This document shows, one piece after another, positions 1-9,198 of a stretch of DNA of 64,000 nucleotides. Within the stretch, counting starts at the first letter, position 1. Each line of letters begins with the position of its first letter. Origin of the DNA: Streptomyces cinereus (GTDB lineage Bacteria; Pseudomonadota; Gammaproteobacteria; Pseudomonadales; Moraxellaceae); NCBI GenBank assembly GCA_014647715.1, contig BMPS01000008.1, positions 1 to 64,000 on the forward strand, read 5' to 3'. The notes beneath the pieces were generated by a model that saw only the letters and a program-made list of their open reading frames with translations, was not told the DNA's origin and ran no database searches. A program made the position numbers and the translations under genes.

Positions 1-412
1 TTATGCTTATGCACCAAGGGGACAAAAATGCTTTGATAGCTACAACTGGCAGCTAAAAAGTACCACCAATGCGATTGGGGCTATTCATGGTAATCAGCTG
101 TTTGCTGTAGGGCTATACGATTTTAATGTTAACGCTGATGTTTTTTATCATTGGACAAAAAATCTGTTATTGCCTGCATTGTTACCACATAGCTTGATTG
201 TAATGGATAACGCTAGATTTCACATTCGAGAAGATATTAAAAATCTTATCGAGCAAGCAGGTCATACAATTCTTTGGTTGCCGCCTTATAGTCCTGACCT
301 CAATCCCATTGAACATATTTGGGCTTGGGTTAAAAGGTTAAGACAAGATTGGCAACTTGACGATATCGATAAGCTATTCTTCTACTTTATGTGGATTTGT
401 GGTAGTTTTTAA
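1..412 (+). mobile_element. IS630-family transposase, 3' part
   Basis: The reading frame is open from base 2 to the TAA at 410-412 and enters from outside the window, so this is a 5'-truncated view. It encodes the C-terminal half of a DDE transposase of the IS630/Tc1 type. The second catalytic Asp is in the MDNARFH motif, and the Glu is in the YSPDLNPIEHIWAWVK motif. The catalytic domain would cut and rejoin element ends at TA dinucleotides. The last residues, after LDDIDKLFFYFM, are short and hydrophobic, so the end may be native or slightly truncated. No terminal inverted repeat could be assigned, so the right end of the element is unknown. Family assignment is firm; activity is unknown. 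Confidence 0.85.
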
Positions 413-508
413 TTTCTTTTACTATATGTTTTTAGCCACGTATGCGGTGTTTAAGCTTGAGTGTTTGAAAATCAAAACCAAGTTAAATCATTTCGCTTTG
501 CGTTTAAA

Positions 509-570
509 GTTACTCGTCTCCGCTAATCAGTCGGCTTTTGCCCAGCTTAAGGCTATTAGCGGTGCGTAAC
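509..570. repeat. Interrupted inverted repeat downstream of the transposase
   Basis: GTTAC (509-513) and CCGCTAAT (520-527) are mirrored by ATTAGCGG (555-562) and GTAAC (566-570). The arms fold into a long hairpin. It lies between the transposase stop and the VIT-family gene, so it may mark the element end or be an independent repeat. An integron attC reading was considered, but the polarity of the core sites is wrong. Confidence 0.45.
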
Positions 571-655
571 TTCAGTTATTAAGCTGATTTTGTTATGTTT
601 ACCTTTTAATTTATCTTTTAATTTATGTCAATTTTTTGTTTTTGAGGGCAATACC

Positions 656-1354
656 ATGTATTCAGCACATCATGAACCGCATTTTAGTAATCGCAACAAC
701 TGGCTACGCGCAACCGTGCTCGGCGCCAACGATGGTTTGATTTCCACCGCCAGTCTATTGATGGGGGTGGCGGCAGCACAAGTGGACAGTCACACCTTAC
801 TGTTGACAGGGGTGGCATCGCTGATTGCTGGCGCAATTAGTATGGCAGCGGGTGAATATGTCTCTGTCTCTTCGCAAGCCGACACCGAAAAAGCCGACTT
901 GGCAAAAGAAGCCTATGAACTTGAGCACAATTCAGACCGCGAGCTAAAAGAACTGACGCATATTTATGTTCAGCGCGGCTTAACGCCTGCTATGGCACAT
1001 GATGTTGCGGTAGCACTCACTGCTCACAATGCCCTAGAAGCGCACGCGCGCGATGAAATTGGACTTACCGATACCGCATCCGCCAATCCGCTACAGGCAG
1101 CCGTGGCGTCGGCTTTATCCTTTATCACAGGGGCGCTGCTACCGGTGCTGTGTATTTGGCTATTACCAAAACAATATTTGGTCGGCGGTTTGGGAACAGT
1201 GACCTTGATAGGATTGGCAGTTTTGGGGTGGTTATCGGCATATTTGGGGGGTGCCAAAATTTTCCCTGCCATTGTACGGGTGGTCATTTGGGGCGTTGTT
1301 GCGTTGGTTACTACTAGCCTTATTGGTGAAATGTTTGGGGTAAAAACAGGTTAG
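656..1354 (+). CDS. VIT1/CCC1-family iron/manganese transporter
   Basis: The 232-residue protein belongs to the VIT1/CCC1 family of membrane proteins, which move Fe2+ or Mn2+ out of the cytosol. The N-terminal half has the family signature ATVLGANDGLISTASLLMG followed by a helix and SMAAGEYVSVSSQ. A charged cytoplasmic stretch (about residues 75-145) precedes three more hydrophobic helices. The ATG at 656 is preferred over an in-frame start at 590 because GAGGG lies 7 bases upstream (644-648) and the first 22 residues of the longer form have no family character. It stands alone, with no metal-responsive operator recognised. Substrate preference cannot be read from sequence. Confidence 0.85.
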   Translation: MYSAHHEPHFSNRNNWLRATVLGANDGLISTASLLMGVAAAQVDSHTLLLTGVASLIAGAISMAAGEYVSVSSQADTEKADLAKEAYELEHNSDRELKELTHIYVQRGLTPAMAHDVAVALTAHNALEAHARDEIGLTDTASANPLQAAVASALSFITGALLPVLCIWLLPKQYLVGGLGTVTLIGLAVLGWLSAYLGGAKIFPAIVRVVIWGVVALVTTSLIGEMFGVKTG

Positions 1355-1418
1355 TCAATCACTTTTTATCGCATTATTTATCGCCAATTTTTATCATTAC
1401 CATTTGCAAAACCAATTG

Positions 1419-1437
1419 TTTCTTATAAGATAAGAAA
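1419..1437. repeat. Small perfect hairpin (TTTCTTAT-aag-ATAAGAAA)
   Basis: An 8-bp perfect inverted repeat with a 3-base loop lies between the VIT-family gene and the symporter. Its core 13-mer CTTATAAGATAAG recurs at 10792-10804. It could be a weak transcription end or a protein-binding site. Confidence 0.4.
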
Positions 1438-1472
1438 ACTGTAATAATTCAGCAAGTTAATAGAAACTATTA

Positions 1473-1500
1473 TTGGGTGATAGATTATCGTTTCTATAAA
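1473..1500 (+). promoter_or_regulatory. Candidate promoter for the AGCS symporter
   Basis: TTGGGT (1473-1478) and TATAAA (1495-1500) are separated by 16 bases and lie about 70 bases before the symporter start. This is a sequence match only. Confidence 0.35.
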
Positions 1501-1569
1501 TTAAACAATTGGCAAATAGTCAAAAATCCTATGGGATTTTAGCTTTCTACGGTAGTGGGAGATAAGGTT

Positions 1570-3063
1570 ATGCAAGATTTTGTCAATGCAATTAATGATT
1601 GGGTATGGAGTCCCGCATTAATCTATCTATGTTTATTGGTTGGTTTATATTTTTCAATTCGTGGTCGTTTTTTACAAGTGCGCCATTTTGGTCGCATGAT
1701 TCGATTGCTGATGGACGGCAAAAGCAGCGATCAGGGGGTGTCCTCATTCCAAGCACTCGCTATGTCACTCGCAGGTCGTGTGGGTACAGGCAATATTGCC
1801 GGTGTGGCAACGGCGATTACCTTTGGTGGTCCTGGTGCATTATTCTGGATGTGGATGGTAGCATTCTTGGGTGCCAGTACCGCATTCGTTGAATCAACGC
1901 TTGCGCAGATTTATAAAGAACGTGATGATAAAGGCTTCTTTATCGGTGGTCCAGCCTATTATTTTGAAAAAGCGCTAGGACAAAAATGGTACGCGGTGTT
2001 ATTTGCGATATCAGCAATCGCCGCTTGTGGTTTATTGTTACCAGGCGTACAGGCCAATTCGATTGCTGAAGCGATGAACAATTCACTGGGTATCGCACCT
2101 AGCGTTTCAGCTGCGGTAATTGCGGCACTACTTGGCTTTATCATCGTTGGTGGTGTCAAGCGTATTGCCTCCTCGGCTGAGTTGATTGTACCTTTTATGG
2201 CACTTGCCTACATCATCGTGGCGATTGTTATTATCATCATGCATATCGGTCAATTACCTGATGTGCTAGCGTTGATTTTCCGCTCTGCGTTTGGTATGGA
2301 TTCTACGTTTGGTGCTGTGTTGGGTCTTGCCATCCAATGGGGTGTGAAACGTGGCGTTTACTCAAATGAAGCAGGTCAAGGTACAGGTCCTCACCCATCG
2401 GCAGCCGCTGATGTGTCACACCCAGCCAAACAAGGCTTAGTACAAGCGTTTTCAGTATATGTCGATACGCTATTTGTTTGTTCGGCGACAGGTTTTATGC
2501 TAATCATTACCGGTATGTACAACGTACAAGACCCCGCCAACAAAGAAGCCTTCTTGTATCAAGGTGTTAGAGGCGTTGCCGCAGGTCCAGGTTATGTGCA
2601 AACTGCGATGGAAAACATCATGCCAGGTTTTGGCTCAGTGTTTGTAGCGGTTGCGCTATTCTTCTTTGCTTTTACTACCATCATGGCGTACTACTATATT
2701 GCAGAAACCAATATCCGTTATCTCACGCGTAGCATGAAGCTAAATTGGGCAATCCCTGTACTCAAAGTAGTGATTTTATTTGTGGTAATTTATAGCTGCT
2801 TAAAAACCGCCGACTTGGCATGGGCACTGGGTGACTTGGGTGTTGGTTTGATGGCATGGCTCAACATCATTGGTATCTTATTCTTGCAAAAACCTGCGTT
2901 TGCCGCACTGCGCGATTATGAAGCACAGGTCAAACAAGGCAAAGATCCTATCTATGATGCACGCGCCAATGGCGTACACAATGCGCCAATCTGGGATGAA
3001 ATTTCAGCCAAATACCGTAAAGAATTTGGTGAACATCCTGACCGTGATCGCTTTGTACCCTAA
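1570..3063 (+). CDS. AGCS-family alanine/glycine:cation symporter
   Basis: A 497-residue polytopic inner-membrane protein of the alanine or glycine:cation symporter family (Na+:alanine symporter type), which imports small neutral amino acids with Na+ or H+. Family motifs include the N-terminal VGTGNIAGVATAITFGGPGALFWMW and, midway, GVKRGVYSNEAGQGTGPHPSAAA. About ten hydrophobic segments follow the usual layout and the length is typical. The ATG at 1570 is preferred to the GTG at 1555 because GGGAG (1557-1561) lies 8 bases upstream of the ATG. It is monocistronic, with a two-way terminator immediately downstream. The exact amino acid is not predictable. Confidence 0.9.
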   Translation: MQDFVNAINDWVWSPALIYLCLLVGLYFSIRGRFLQVRHFGRMIRLLMDGKSSDQGVSSFQALAMSLAGRVGTGNIAGVATAITFGGPGALFWMWMVAFLGASTAFVESTLAQIYKERDDKGFFIGGPAYYFEKALGQKWYAVLFAISAIAACGLLLPGVQANSIAEAMNNSLGIAPSVSAAVIAALLGFIIVGGVKRIASSAELIVPFMALAYIIVAIVIIIMHIGQLPDVLALIFRSAFGMDSTFGAVLGLAIQWGVKRGVYSNEAGQGTGPHPSAAADVSHPAKQGLVQAFSVYVDTLFVCSATGFMLIITGMYNVQDPANKEAFLYQGVRGVAAGPGYVQTAMENIMPGFGSVFVAVALFFFAFTTIMAYYYIAETNIRYLTRSMKLNWAIPVLKVVILFVVIYSCLKTADLAWALGDLGVGLMAWLNIIGILFLQKPAFAALRDYEAQVKQGKDPIYDARANGVHNAPIWDEISAKYRKEFGEHPDRDRFVP

Positions 3064-3106
3064 TTTTAATCCCTAAATGCTTAAATGCTTTCACTTAACA
3101 GCCGTT

Positions 3107-3142
3107 AAAAAAAATAAGCCCCATTGATTGGGGTTTATTTTT
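3107..3142. terminator. Bidirectional rho-independent terminator
   Basis: The stem AAAATAAGCCCC / GGGGTTTATTTT, with a short loop and A/T tracts on both sides, lies between two convergent genes (the AGCS symporter and the MFS transporter). It can serve both strands. Confidence 0.85.
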
Positions 3143-3153
3143 GTGATGAATGA

Positions 3154-4488
3154 TTATCTTTTGACTGGGATTTTAATTAGCCCAAAAAATGCAATCAGTA
3201 AGGCGATGACCTGTATAGCCAGCAGCGTATAGACTGTATATAGCCATTTGCCTTGTGCATATGCCAGACCACACGCCCACGCACCGATACTACCACCGAT
3301 ATAATACGCCATATAATATAGACCTGATGCCAGCGACCGCCCTTCTTTGACATTCACCGCGATATAAGTAATGGTCGCCGATTGGGTAATAAATACCCCG
3401 GTTGACATCACTGCAAGCGCTACAATCACCAAAGAAATAGGCGCAGCCAGTGTCATCAGCACACCCATCATCGAAATCATCACGGCCACGCGCACCATAC
3501 GGGCAGCGCCGTATTTGGCAATTAAACTACTTGCAATTGGTGTGACCACCACCCCAATCAAATACACCGCAAAAATATTGGCAAGCCCAGCACTCGATAG
3601 ATTGTAGGGTGCGTCTGCCAAGTGCAAATTGACATAGGTAAAACAGCCTACTAGTGAAAACAACACACACGCACCAAGCAGTCCTGCGGTCACCACATAA
3701 CGGTTGCGCACATGTTTACTCAGCATGTGCAGCGCCGATGTAAAATTTGGGTTGGCATGAAAATGACGTGAGCGCGGTAATAACCAAGCCACCAAGGCAG
3801 CGCCTAACACCGTTAACACGCCCATGAACAAAAAGCCTTTTTCCCAGCCGATAAGCTCTTCTAAATGCCCCAAGATAAAGCGCCCTAAAAATCCCCCAAA
3901 TACTGTACCTGAGACATAGTAGGACATCATTTTTGCCATCTCTTTGCCCGCGTACTCTTCCCCGACATAGGCAATCGTCACCACTGTAATGCCAGGTACC
4001 GCCAACCCTTGCATAAATCGCCAAATAATGATACTAGAGAGTGAGTCAGACAGCCCAATCATCATAGTAGGTATGGCCATAAAGGCAATGGATGCCACAA
4101 TGATATTTTTACGACCCACGGCATCGGACAACATCCCCATAAACGGTGACATCATGGCAATGGCAATCACCGTCGCCGCAACTGTCATGCCCACTTGCGT
4201 TTCGGTCGCTGAGAACGCTTGCATCATAATCGGCAAAATCGCTTGAATCGAATAGACCTGCAAAAATGCAAACGCGCCAATCATGCCAATCATGATTTTG
4301 ACTATCAACGAGGGTGGCGTTGTCGGTGGTTTGGTATTCTTTTGTTGAGAAGGCAGTTGATTTTGCGGTTGGCTATGGGATGGATTGCGGCTAGTTAAGT
4401 TACTGGATATTAGTGTGTGAGTATCAGTGTCAGTGAAATGATTGGAAGAATCCAAATGCCCAGTGGCATGTTGTGCTTGAGAAGTCAT
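3154..4488 (-). CDS. MFS transporter, YnfM-like
   Basis: A 444-residue major facilitator superfamily transporter, probably a proton-driven exporter of the AraJ/YnfM type. Twelve hydrophobic helices start around residue 65. The loop 2-3 signature is visible as GMLSDAVGRKNIIV. The first 60 residues are polar and low in complexity (Ser, Thr, Gln, Pro, His), longer than usual for this family. The ATG at 4488 has AAGG 7 bases upstream. An internal start at the first transmembrane helix (MIGMIGAFAF) is possible but has no better ribosome site. It stands alone, and the substrate is unknown. Confidence 0.8.
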   Translation of the reverse strand: MTSQAQHATGHLDSSNHFTDTDTHTLISSNLTSRNPSHSQPQNQLPSQQKNTKPPTTPPSLIVKIMIGMIGAFAFLQVYSIQAILPIMMQAFSATETQVGMTVAATVIAIAMMSPFMGMLSDAVGRKNIIVASIAFMAIPTMMIGLSDSLSSIIIWRFMQGLAVPGITVVTIAYVGEEYAGKEMAKMMSYYVSGTVFGGFLGRFILGHLEELIGWEKGFLFMGVLTVLGAALVAWLLPRSRHFHANPNFTSALHMLSKHVRNRYVVTAGLLGACVLFSLVGCFTYVNLHLADAPYNLSSAGLANIFAVYLIGVVVTPIASSLIAKYGAARMVRVAVMISMMGVLMTLAAPISLVIVALAVMSTGVFITQSATITYIAVNVKEGRSLASGLYYMAYYIGGSIGAWACGLAYAQGKWLYTVYTLLAIQVIALLIAFFGLIKIPVKR

Positions 4489-4787
4489 AGGTGACCTTTT
4501 TACAAAGTAGTGCCTGTCAAAGAAATGCCTATACTAGCACTAAAGCGCGCTATTTATTGTTAAAAGAAGTTTAACCTTAAGCTGTAATTTCCAAGCCAAT
4601 CACGCGAATTAAAGGTATTTAAAGGCCTTCAATGACAAATTTGGCGTCCTAGAGCGTAATATTTTTAACCCATGGCTGTTTGTCAAAACATCAGTATTTT
4701 TCAAAACATAACTACCCAGCCATGACAAAACTGCAGTAATATTTAGCACATTGTGGAAGTTAACCTTAAAATCAATAGGATTGAATT

Positions 4788-5804
4788 ATGCCGGAGAATT
4801 TAAAACAGCCAATGCCCGCTGCCATGCAAGCGTATTTGACACAGCTGCATCAAGTGATTGTTCCGTATCTGTTAGCGCAAGGCGTTAAGCCCAATGCCAT
4901 CAACGCACGTGAAGCGTTAGCCAATTTAACAACCGCATTTGTCACTGACGCACCCAACATGGCAAAAATCATCGATACGGTGCTGGTGACGCCAAGCAAT
5001 TTTCGGGGTTACAACGTACCACTTAGGCTATTTGTACCGAGCAACTGCCCCCTGCCAAATGAACAAGCAACGGCTGACGTGCCGGTAATGGTGTATTTTC
5101 ATGGCGGTGGTGGCATGGCAGGTAGCGTCACCGTGTATGATAAGCTCTATAAAAAATTGGCCGAAGCGACAGGGTGCGTGGTGGTAGCGCCGGAATATCG
5201 CCTGGCACCAGAAAACCGTTACCCTGCGGCGATTGATGACGCCCACGCGATTTTAACGTATTTAACAACGACCCTACAGCAAGTCGGTTATGCCTGTAAC
5301 GGCAAGCTTATCATAGCGGGTGATAGCGGTGGCGGTGCGATTACTGCCAGCTTGGTGCAAGATTGGCTTGCCAACCGTGTGAGCACAGACTTAGCTATCA
5401 CCCATCAAATTTTGATTTATGCCAGTCTAGACTACACCATGTCACAGCCCTCGATTGAGGAAAATGGCACGGGTTATTTACTAGAATCCAGCAAAATCCG
5501 CTGGTATTTTGATAATTATTTTTCAGCATATGATGACCGTGAACTTAGCTCACCGTTTTGGACCGATATGGCCACCCTACTACATCATTCGCCGTATCAA
5601 GCCCCAAAAACACTGCACCTAACGGCTGGTTATTGTCCGCTGCGCGATGAAGATATCGGCTATCATGACGTATTACAAGCCGCAGGCGCGCCATCCCAAC
5701 TCATCCATTTTGCGGATATGCCGCACGCGTTTTTGAATATGGAAAATCTGTGCCCTGAGCAATGCAAACAACTGTATCAAAGCGTTGGCGAATTTTGCCA
5801 ATAA
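4788..5804 (+). CDS. HSL-family alpha/beta hydrolase (esterase)
   Basis: The 338-residue protein is an alpha/beta hydrolase of the hormone-sensitive lipase group, which hydrolyses short-chain esters. The oxyanion-hole motif HGGGG is at about residue 106, and the nucleophile elbow GDSGGG at about 180. The acid Asp is in PLRDED and the catalytic His in MPHAFLN near the C terminus. There is no signal peptide, so it is likely cytoplasmic. The ATG at 4788 has AGGA 7 bases upstream. It is monocistronic, with a terminator at 5881 shared with the convergent helicase gene. The substrate is unknown. Confidence 0.85.
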   Translation: MPENLKQPMPAAMQAYLTQLHQVIVPYLLAQGVKPNAINAREALANLTTAFVTDAPNMAKIIDTVLVTPSNFRGYNVPLRLFVPSNCPLPNEQATADVPVMVYFHGGGGMAGSVTVYDKLYKKLAEATGCVVVAPEYRLAPENRYPAAIDDAHAILTYLTTTLQQVGYACNGKLIIAGDSGGGAITASLVQDWLANRVSTDLAITHQILIYASLDYTMSQPSIEENGTGYLLESSKIRWYFDNYFSAYDDRELSSPFWTDMATLLHHSPYQAPKTLHLTAGYCPLRDEDIGYHDVLQAAGAPSQLIHFADMPHAFLNMENLCPEQCKQLYQSVGEFCQ

Positions 5805-5880
5805 CCCAACGCCCCCAAACACCTGCACAGCCGGATAAAATCCGCCCAGTCTGATGACAAGCCAAAATAATCTAGCCAAT

Positions 5881-5910
5881 AAAAAAGCACCCAATTAGGT
5901 GCTTTTTTTT
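5881..5910. terminator. Bidirectional rho-independent terminator
   Basis: AAAAAAGCACC - CAATTA - GGTGCTTTTTT forms a near-perfect hairpin flanked by A and T tracts. It lies between the convergent esterase and DEAD-box genes. Confidence 0.9.
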
Positions 5911-5922
5911 ACTGCTTATAAC

Positions 5923-8262
5923 TTATAGCGGTTTGCCTGTGCTATTGCGACGGCTACGTTTTGGCGCATCCCAACCATCTTGTTTGCCAGCCGGTTTAGC
6001 GGATGGCTTGCTTGATGAGGCATAACGGTCAGACGATGACTTAAATCCTTCCGATCTTGACGATTTACCTGCAAATGGTTTATCTGATTTTTTGAAACCC
6101 TCAGATTTAAACCCATTTGAGCGTGAATCACCCGCACGTTGACCCTCTTTTGCCGGATACGGTCTGTCGCTACGTTTTTTAAGCGGTTGACCGAATGTTT
6201 CTTCTACGATTGGACGTGGCTTGCGAGCGCGGTCATCGCCACGAAACTCGCTAGAGCGGTCGGTCTTTTTGGCAAAAGGTTTGTCAGCAAAACGGTCATT
6301 TTTTTCAAAGCGGTTAGGACGCTCGCCATGACGCTCACTGCTGTTACGGTCAGTGTTGTAACGTGGTTTATCACCTTGATAGCCTTTAAAGCCATCTTTG
6401 TTAAAGCTACGGTTATCATCGCGGCGACGATCTGCATACTCACCTTGGCGAGGCTCACGATTGCCTTGGCGTGAATCACGGTCAAAATTTGGTTTGTCCG
6501 ATGATTTAGCGGCGCGGTGAAAATCGCCCTGACTATTACCATGACGGTTATCTGAATCACGATGACGACGCGGCGCACTCGCATCATCACGCCCAAAACG
6601 ACTATCGCTGTTGCCTTGGTGACCTTTGTCAAAACGCTCACGTTTTTCAAAACGTGCCGAACTATCGTTGCTCGCTGATTTACCATAGCGTTCTTGGTTG
6701 TCAAAACGTGGCTTGTCCGCAAAACGACGCTCGCTCGAAGCTCTATCGCTTGAACCACCAAAACGTTGTGAGCGACTGCCACGGTCATCACGACTGCCAC
6801 GGCTATCACTGCCGCTGCGACCACGACCGCGACCGTCACGACCATTAGGCTTACCACGGCCTTCAAATTTTTCCACAAAACGCGGTTCTAAGCCTTCAAC
6901 TTGCGCTTCATTGATATCACGTTTTAGGTAACGGGCAATATTGCCAAATTGACGACGGTCATCGCGACTACATAGGTTGATAGCAATACCAGTACGACCG
7001 GCACGACCTGAGCGACCGATACGATGCACATAATCTTCTACTTGGCGCGGTAAATCATAGTTGAATACATGGGTAATGTTGGGTAAATCAAGACCACGTG
7101 CTGCCACGTCTGTTGCTACCACGATGTCAAATTTGCCACTGCGTAGATCTGAGACGATACGATTACGCTTGCTTTGTGGTAAGTCACCATGCAGATAACA
7201 GGCTTTGTGTTCCCATTGTTGTAGGCGCTCAGCGACTTCTTCACTGCTGCGTTTGGTCGCGGTAAAGATAATCGCTTGACCACGCTCTGGGTCACAGATC
7301 AGGTGCTCTAATAATTTATTTTTGTGGTCAAAGTTGTCACAGAAGTACACTTTTTCATCGATGTGTGCGGTTTCAACTTTGATGTTGATACGCTCTGGGT
7401 CTTTGGTAAAGCTTTCAGCGATTTTACCGACTGGACCATCCCATGTCGCAGATGACATGATGGTTTGGCGATGCGCGGGTGTGGCTTCCAAAATCGCATT
7501 GATGTCATCGGCAAAACCCATGTCTAGCATACGGTCTGCTTCATCAAGTACCAACATAGTCAAATCAGAGAGATTCACACGCTGGGCATTGATATGATCT
7601 AGCAAACGACCCGGCGTCGCCACGATGATTTGCACGCCTTTTTTTAGCGCGCGAATTTGACCACTATACGCTGCACCACCAACAAGTGGCACACTGTACA
7701 AATCTTTCATGGCTGAGCCATATTTGCGGATGCTGTCTTGTACTTGGTTAGCCAGTTCACGCGTCGGTGTCAAAATCAACGCTTGTACGACTTTTGGCTG
7801 TTGGCGACCACGTTTGCCACTTGCGGTTTTTTCTGCCGCCTTTTCTTTGGCTTGTAGTTCACTTAATTGATGCAAAATTGGTAATACAAACGCGGCAGTT
7901 TTACCACTACCTGTTTGTGCTGATAATAGCAAATCACGACCCGCTAATGCAGCAGGAATCGCGCGCGCTTGGATAGGCGTTGGTGTGGTATAACCCGTTG
8001 CGACAATGCTTTTTAGTAATGAACCTGAAAGACCCAGTGCAGTAAAACCATTTTCGCTAGGGTTAGTATCGTCAGACGTTGGCGCATCTGTTGCTACAGT
8101 ATCAGTCGCTACAACATCCGTTGTCGCAGTTGTTTCTGTGTCATCAACTTGGGTGTTGTCAGTAGGTTGATTGCTGTTGGCTTGGCTATGGCTATGAGTA
8201 TGGCTAAAAAAATTATCGATTGAGTTATCAGCAAAATCTGTGGTTGAATTAAAATCAGTCAT
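5923..8262 (-). CDS. RhlE-like DEAD-box RNA helicase with long charged tail
   Basis: A 779-residue ATP-dependent RNA helicase. A polar N terminus (1-70) precedes the Q motif (GYTTPTPIQ, about 90-98), Walker A (AQTGSGKT, 115-122), PTRELANQ, TPGRLLDH, DEAD, SAT, and the C-terminal RecA motifs ARGLDLPNI and HRIGRSGRAGR. The core ends near residue 450. The remaining 330 residues are disordered and rich in Arg, Gly, Asp, Ser and Lys, with repeated DKP, RFD and RGD-like patterns, and probably bind RNA. RhlE-type enzymes act in ribosome assembly and mRNA decay; the closest named homologue is uncertain. The ATG at 8262 follows AAGGA at 5 bases. The tail is much longer than in E. coli RhlE. Confidence 0.9.
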   Translation of the reverse strand: MTDFNSTTDFADNSIDNFFSHTHSHSQANSNQPTDNTQVDDTETTATTDVVATDTVATDAPTSDDTNPSENGFTALGLSGSLLKSIVATGYTTPTPIQARAIPAALAGRDLLLSAQTGSGKTAAFVLPILHQLSELQAKEKAAEKTASGKRGRQQPKVVQALILTPTRELANQVQDSIRKYGSAMKDLYSVPLVGGAAYSGQIRALKKGVQIIVATPGRLLDHINAQRVNLSDLTMLVLDEADRMLDMGFADDINAILEATPAHRQTIMSSATWDGPVGKIAESFTKDPERINIKVETAHIDEKVYFCDNFDHKNKLLEHLICDPERGQAIIFTATKRSSEEVAERLQQWEHKACYLHGDLPQSKRNRIVSDLRSGKFDIVVATDVAARGLDLPNITHVFNYDLPRQVEDYVHRIGRSGRAGRTGIAINLCSRDDRRQFGNIARYLKRDINEAQVEGLEPRFVEKFEGRGKPNGRDGRGRGRSGSDSRGSRDDRGSRSQRFGGSSDRASSERRFADKPRFDNQERYGKSASNDSSARFEKRERFDKGHQGNSDSRFGRDDASAPRRHRDSDNRHGNSQGDFHRAAKSSDKPNFDRDSRQGNREPRQGEYADRRRDDNRSFNKDGFKGYQGDKPRYNTDRNSSERHGERPNRFEKNDRFADKPFAKKTDRSSEFRGDDRARKPRPIVEETFGQPLKKRSDRPYPAKEGQRAGDSRSNGFKSEGFKKSDKPFAGKSSRSEGFKSSSDRYASSSKPSAKPAGKQDGWDAPKRSRRNSTGKPL

Positions 8263-8784
8263 GTAAGTCCTTAAAAAATAAGTTAATCAAAGTGTCGGTG
8301 GTAACCTTGATTGAAAACACGCAACAAGCAAAAGCCCTCAAGCTGACTGCACTTTCAAAATGGATAAGCAAAATGAATAGGCAAAATTATCAGCTATCAT
8401 TAATCACAAATATCGTGTTAATCGCTTTAAAGCATTGCAATCGTGTCTGTAAGACTTATTTTCACTATAAAAATAGCGACAAAACCTACTGTCAGACTTA
8501 TCAAAACTTTTGAAACAGTAAAACCATCAAAAAGTTCGTATCGCAGCATTCACAAGAATGCTTAAAAAAATACAATGCTAAATATTAGGTTATCATCGGA
8601 AGATTATCAGCGCTTACAATGGCGCGCTTGATATATAGGCAGATGGATAAGCTAGATTAATTGGAAAATTGACGTTGCTCTTAGCGTTTAGGTAGCGTAT
8701 ATGAGTCATTATTGGTCAGTTTTCTTTCGCAATTAAAAAACTTACCAAGTGAAATAGGCATCAAAAACACCTACTTAAAAAAGT
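8263..8784. other. Intergenic region upstream of the helicase
   Basis: About 520 bases separate the helicase start from the ffs 3' end. The sequence is AT-rich. One 73-codon frame (8292-8513) is open but has no ribosome site and an unconvincing composition. The region presumably holds the helicase promoter and a long 5' leader, but no element could be assigned. Confidence 0.5.
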
Positions 8785-8894
<110 letters not shown>

Positions 8895-8902
8895 GAAGCG
8901 GT

Positions 8903-8931
8903 ATTCTAGAGAATTTGGCGACCAAATGCAA
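8903..8931 (-). promoter_or_regulatory. Promoter of ffs
   Basis: On the minus strand, TTGCAT (8926-8931) and TAGAAT (8903-8908) are spaced by exactly 17 bases. The -10 ends 8 bases before the inferred RNA 5' end, which fits a sigma-70 start for this stable RNA. Confidence 0.75.
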
Positions 8932-9198
8932 ACTATTTTTATCCTATACGCCAAATTTTTGTATTAATTTCACTTTTACACACGCTAAACCATCAGCAAG
9001 CAACATTTGGGTAAATTTTTGTCCACCTTCTTACCCTTTTTCTACAATTCTTGCGCTGCAAATGTTACAAAATATTTTATAATGCCCATTTAACAACATA
9101 TTGAATGAACTAAATAGCAGTTTAATCAGCAAAAGATTCATGCCAACCCATATAAAGAAGCACTAGAAAAAAGTAGAAAAAAAACAATAGGAAACACT
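8932..9198. other. Intergenic region upstream of the SIMPL gene
   Basis: Between the divergent ffs promoter and the SIMPL-domain gene. A good -10 (TATAAT, 9078-9083) faces the SIMPL gene, but no convincing -35 was found. AGGA about 6 bases before its ATG is the ribosome site. Nothing else was recognised. Confidence 0.5.

Noticed and set aside
357-569. 70-codon frame overlapping the transposase end
   Set aside because: Out of frame with the transposase and without family motifs or a ribosome site.
509-570. Integron attC site
   Set aside because: Arms start with GTTAC and end in GTAAC, the reverse of attC core polarity, and no integrase or cassette genes are present.
6204-6878. Long antisense frames inside the helicase tail
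   Set aside because: Shadow of the repetitive Arg/Asp-rich coding region; valine/alanine-rich nonsense product.
8292-8513. 73-codon plus-strand frame upstream of the helicase
   Set aside because: No ribosome site, unconvincing composition, and it lies in a region expected to hold the helicase leader.
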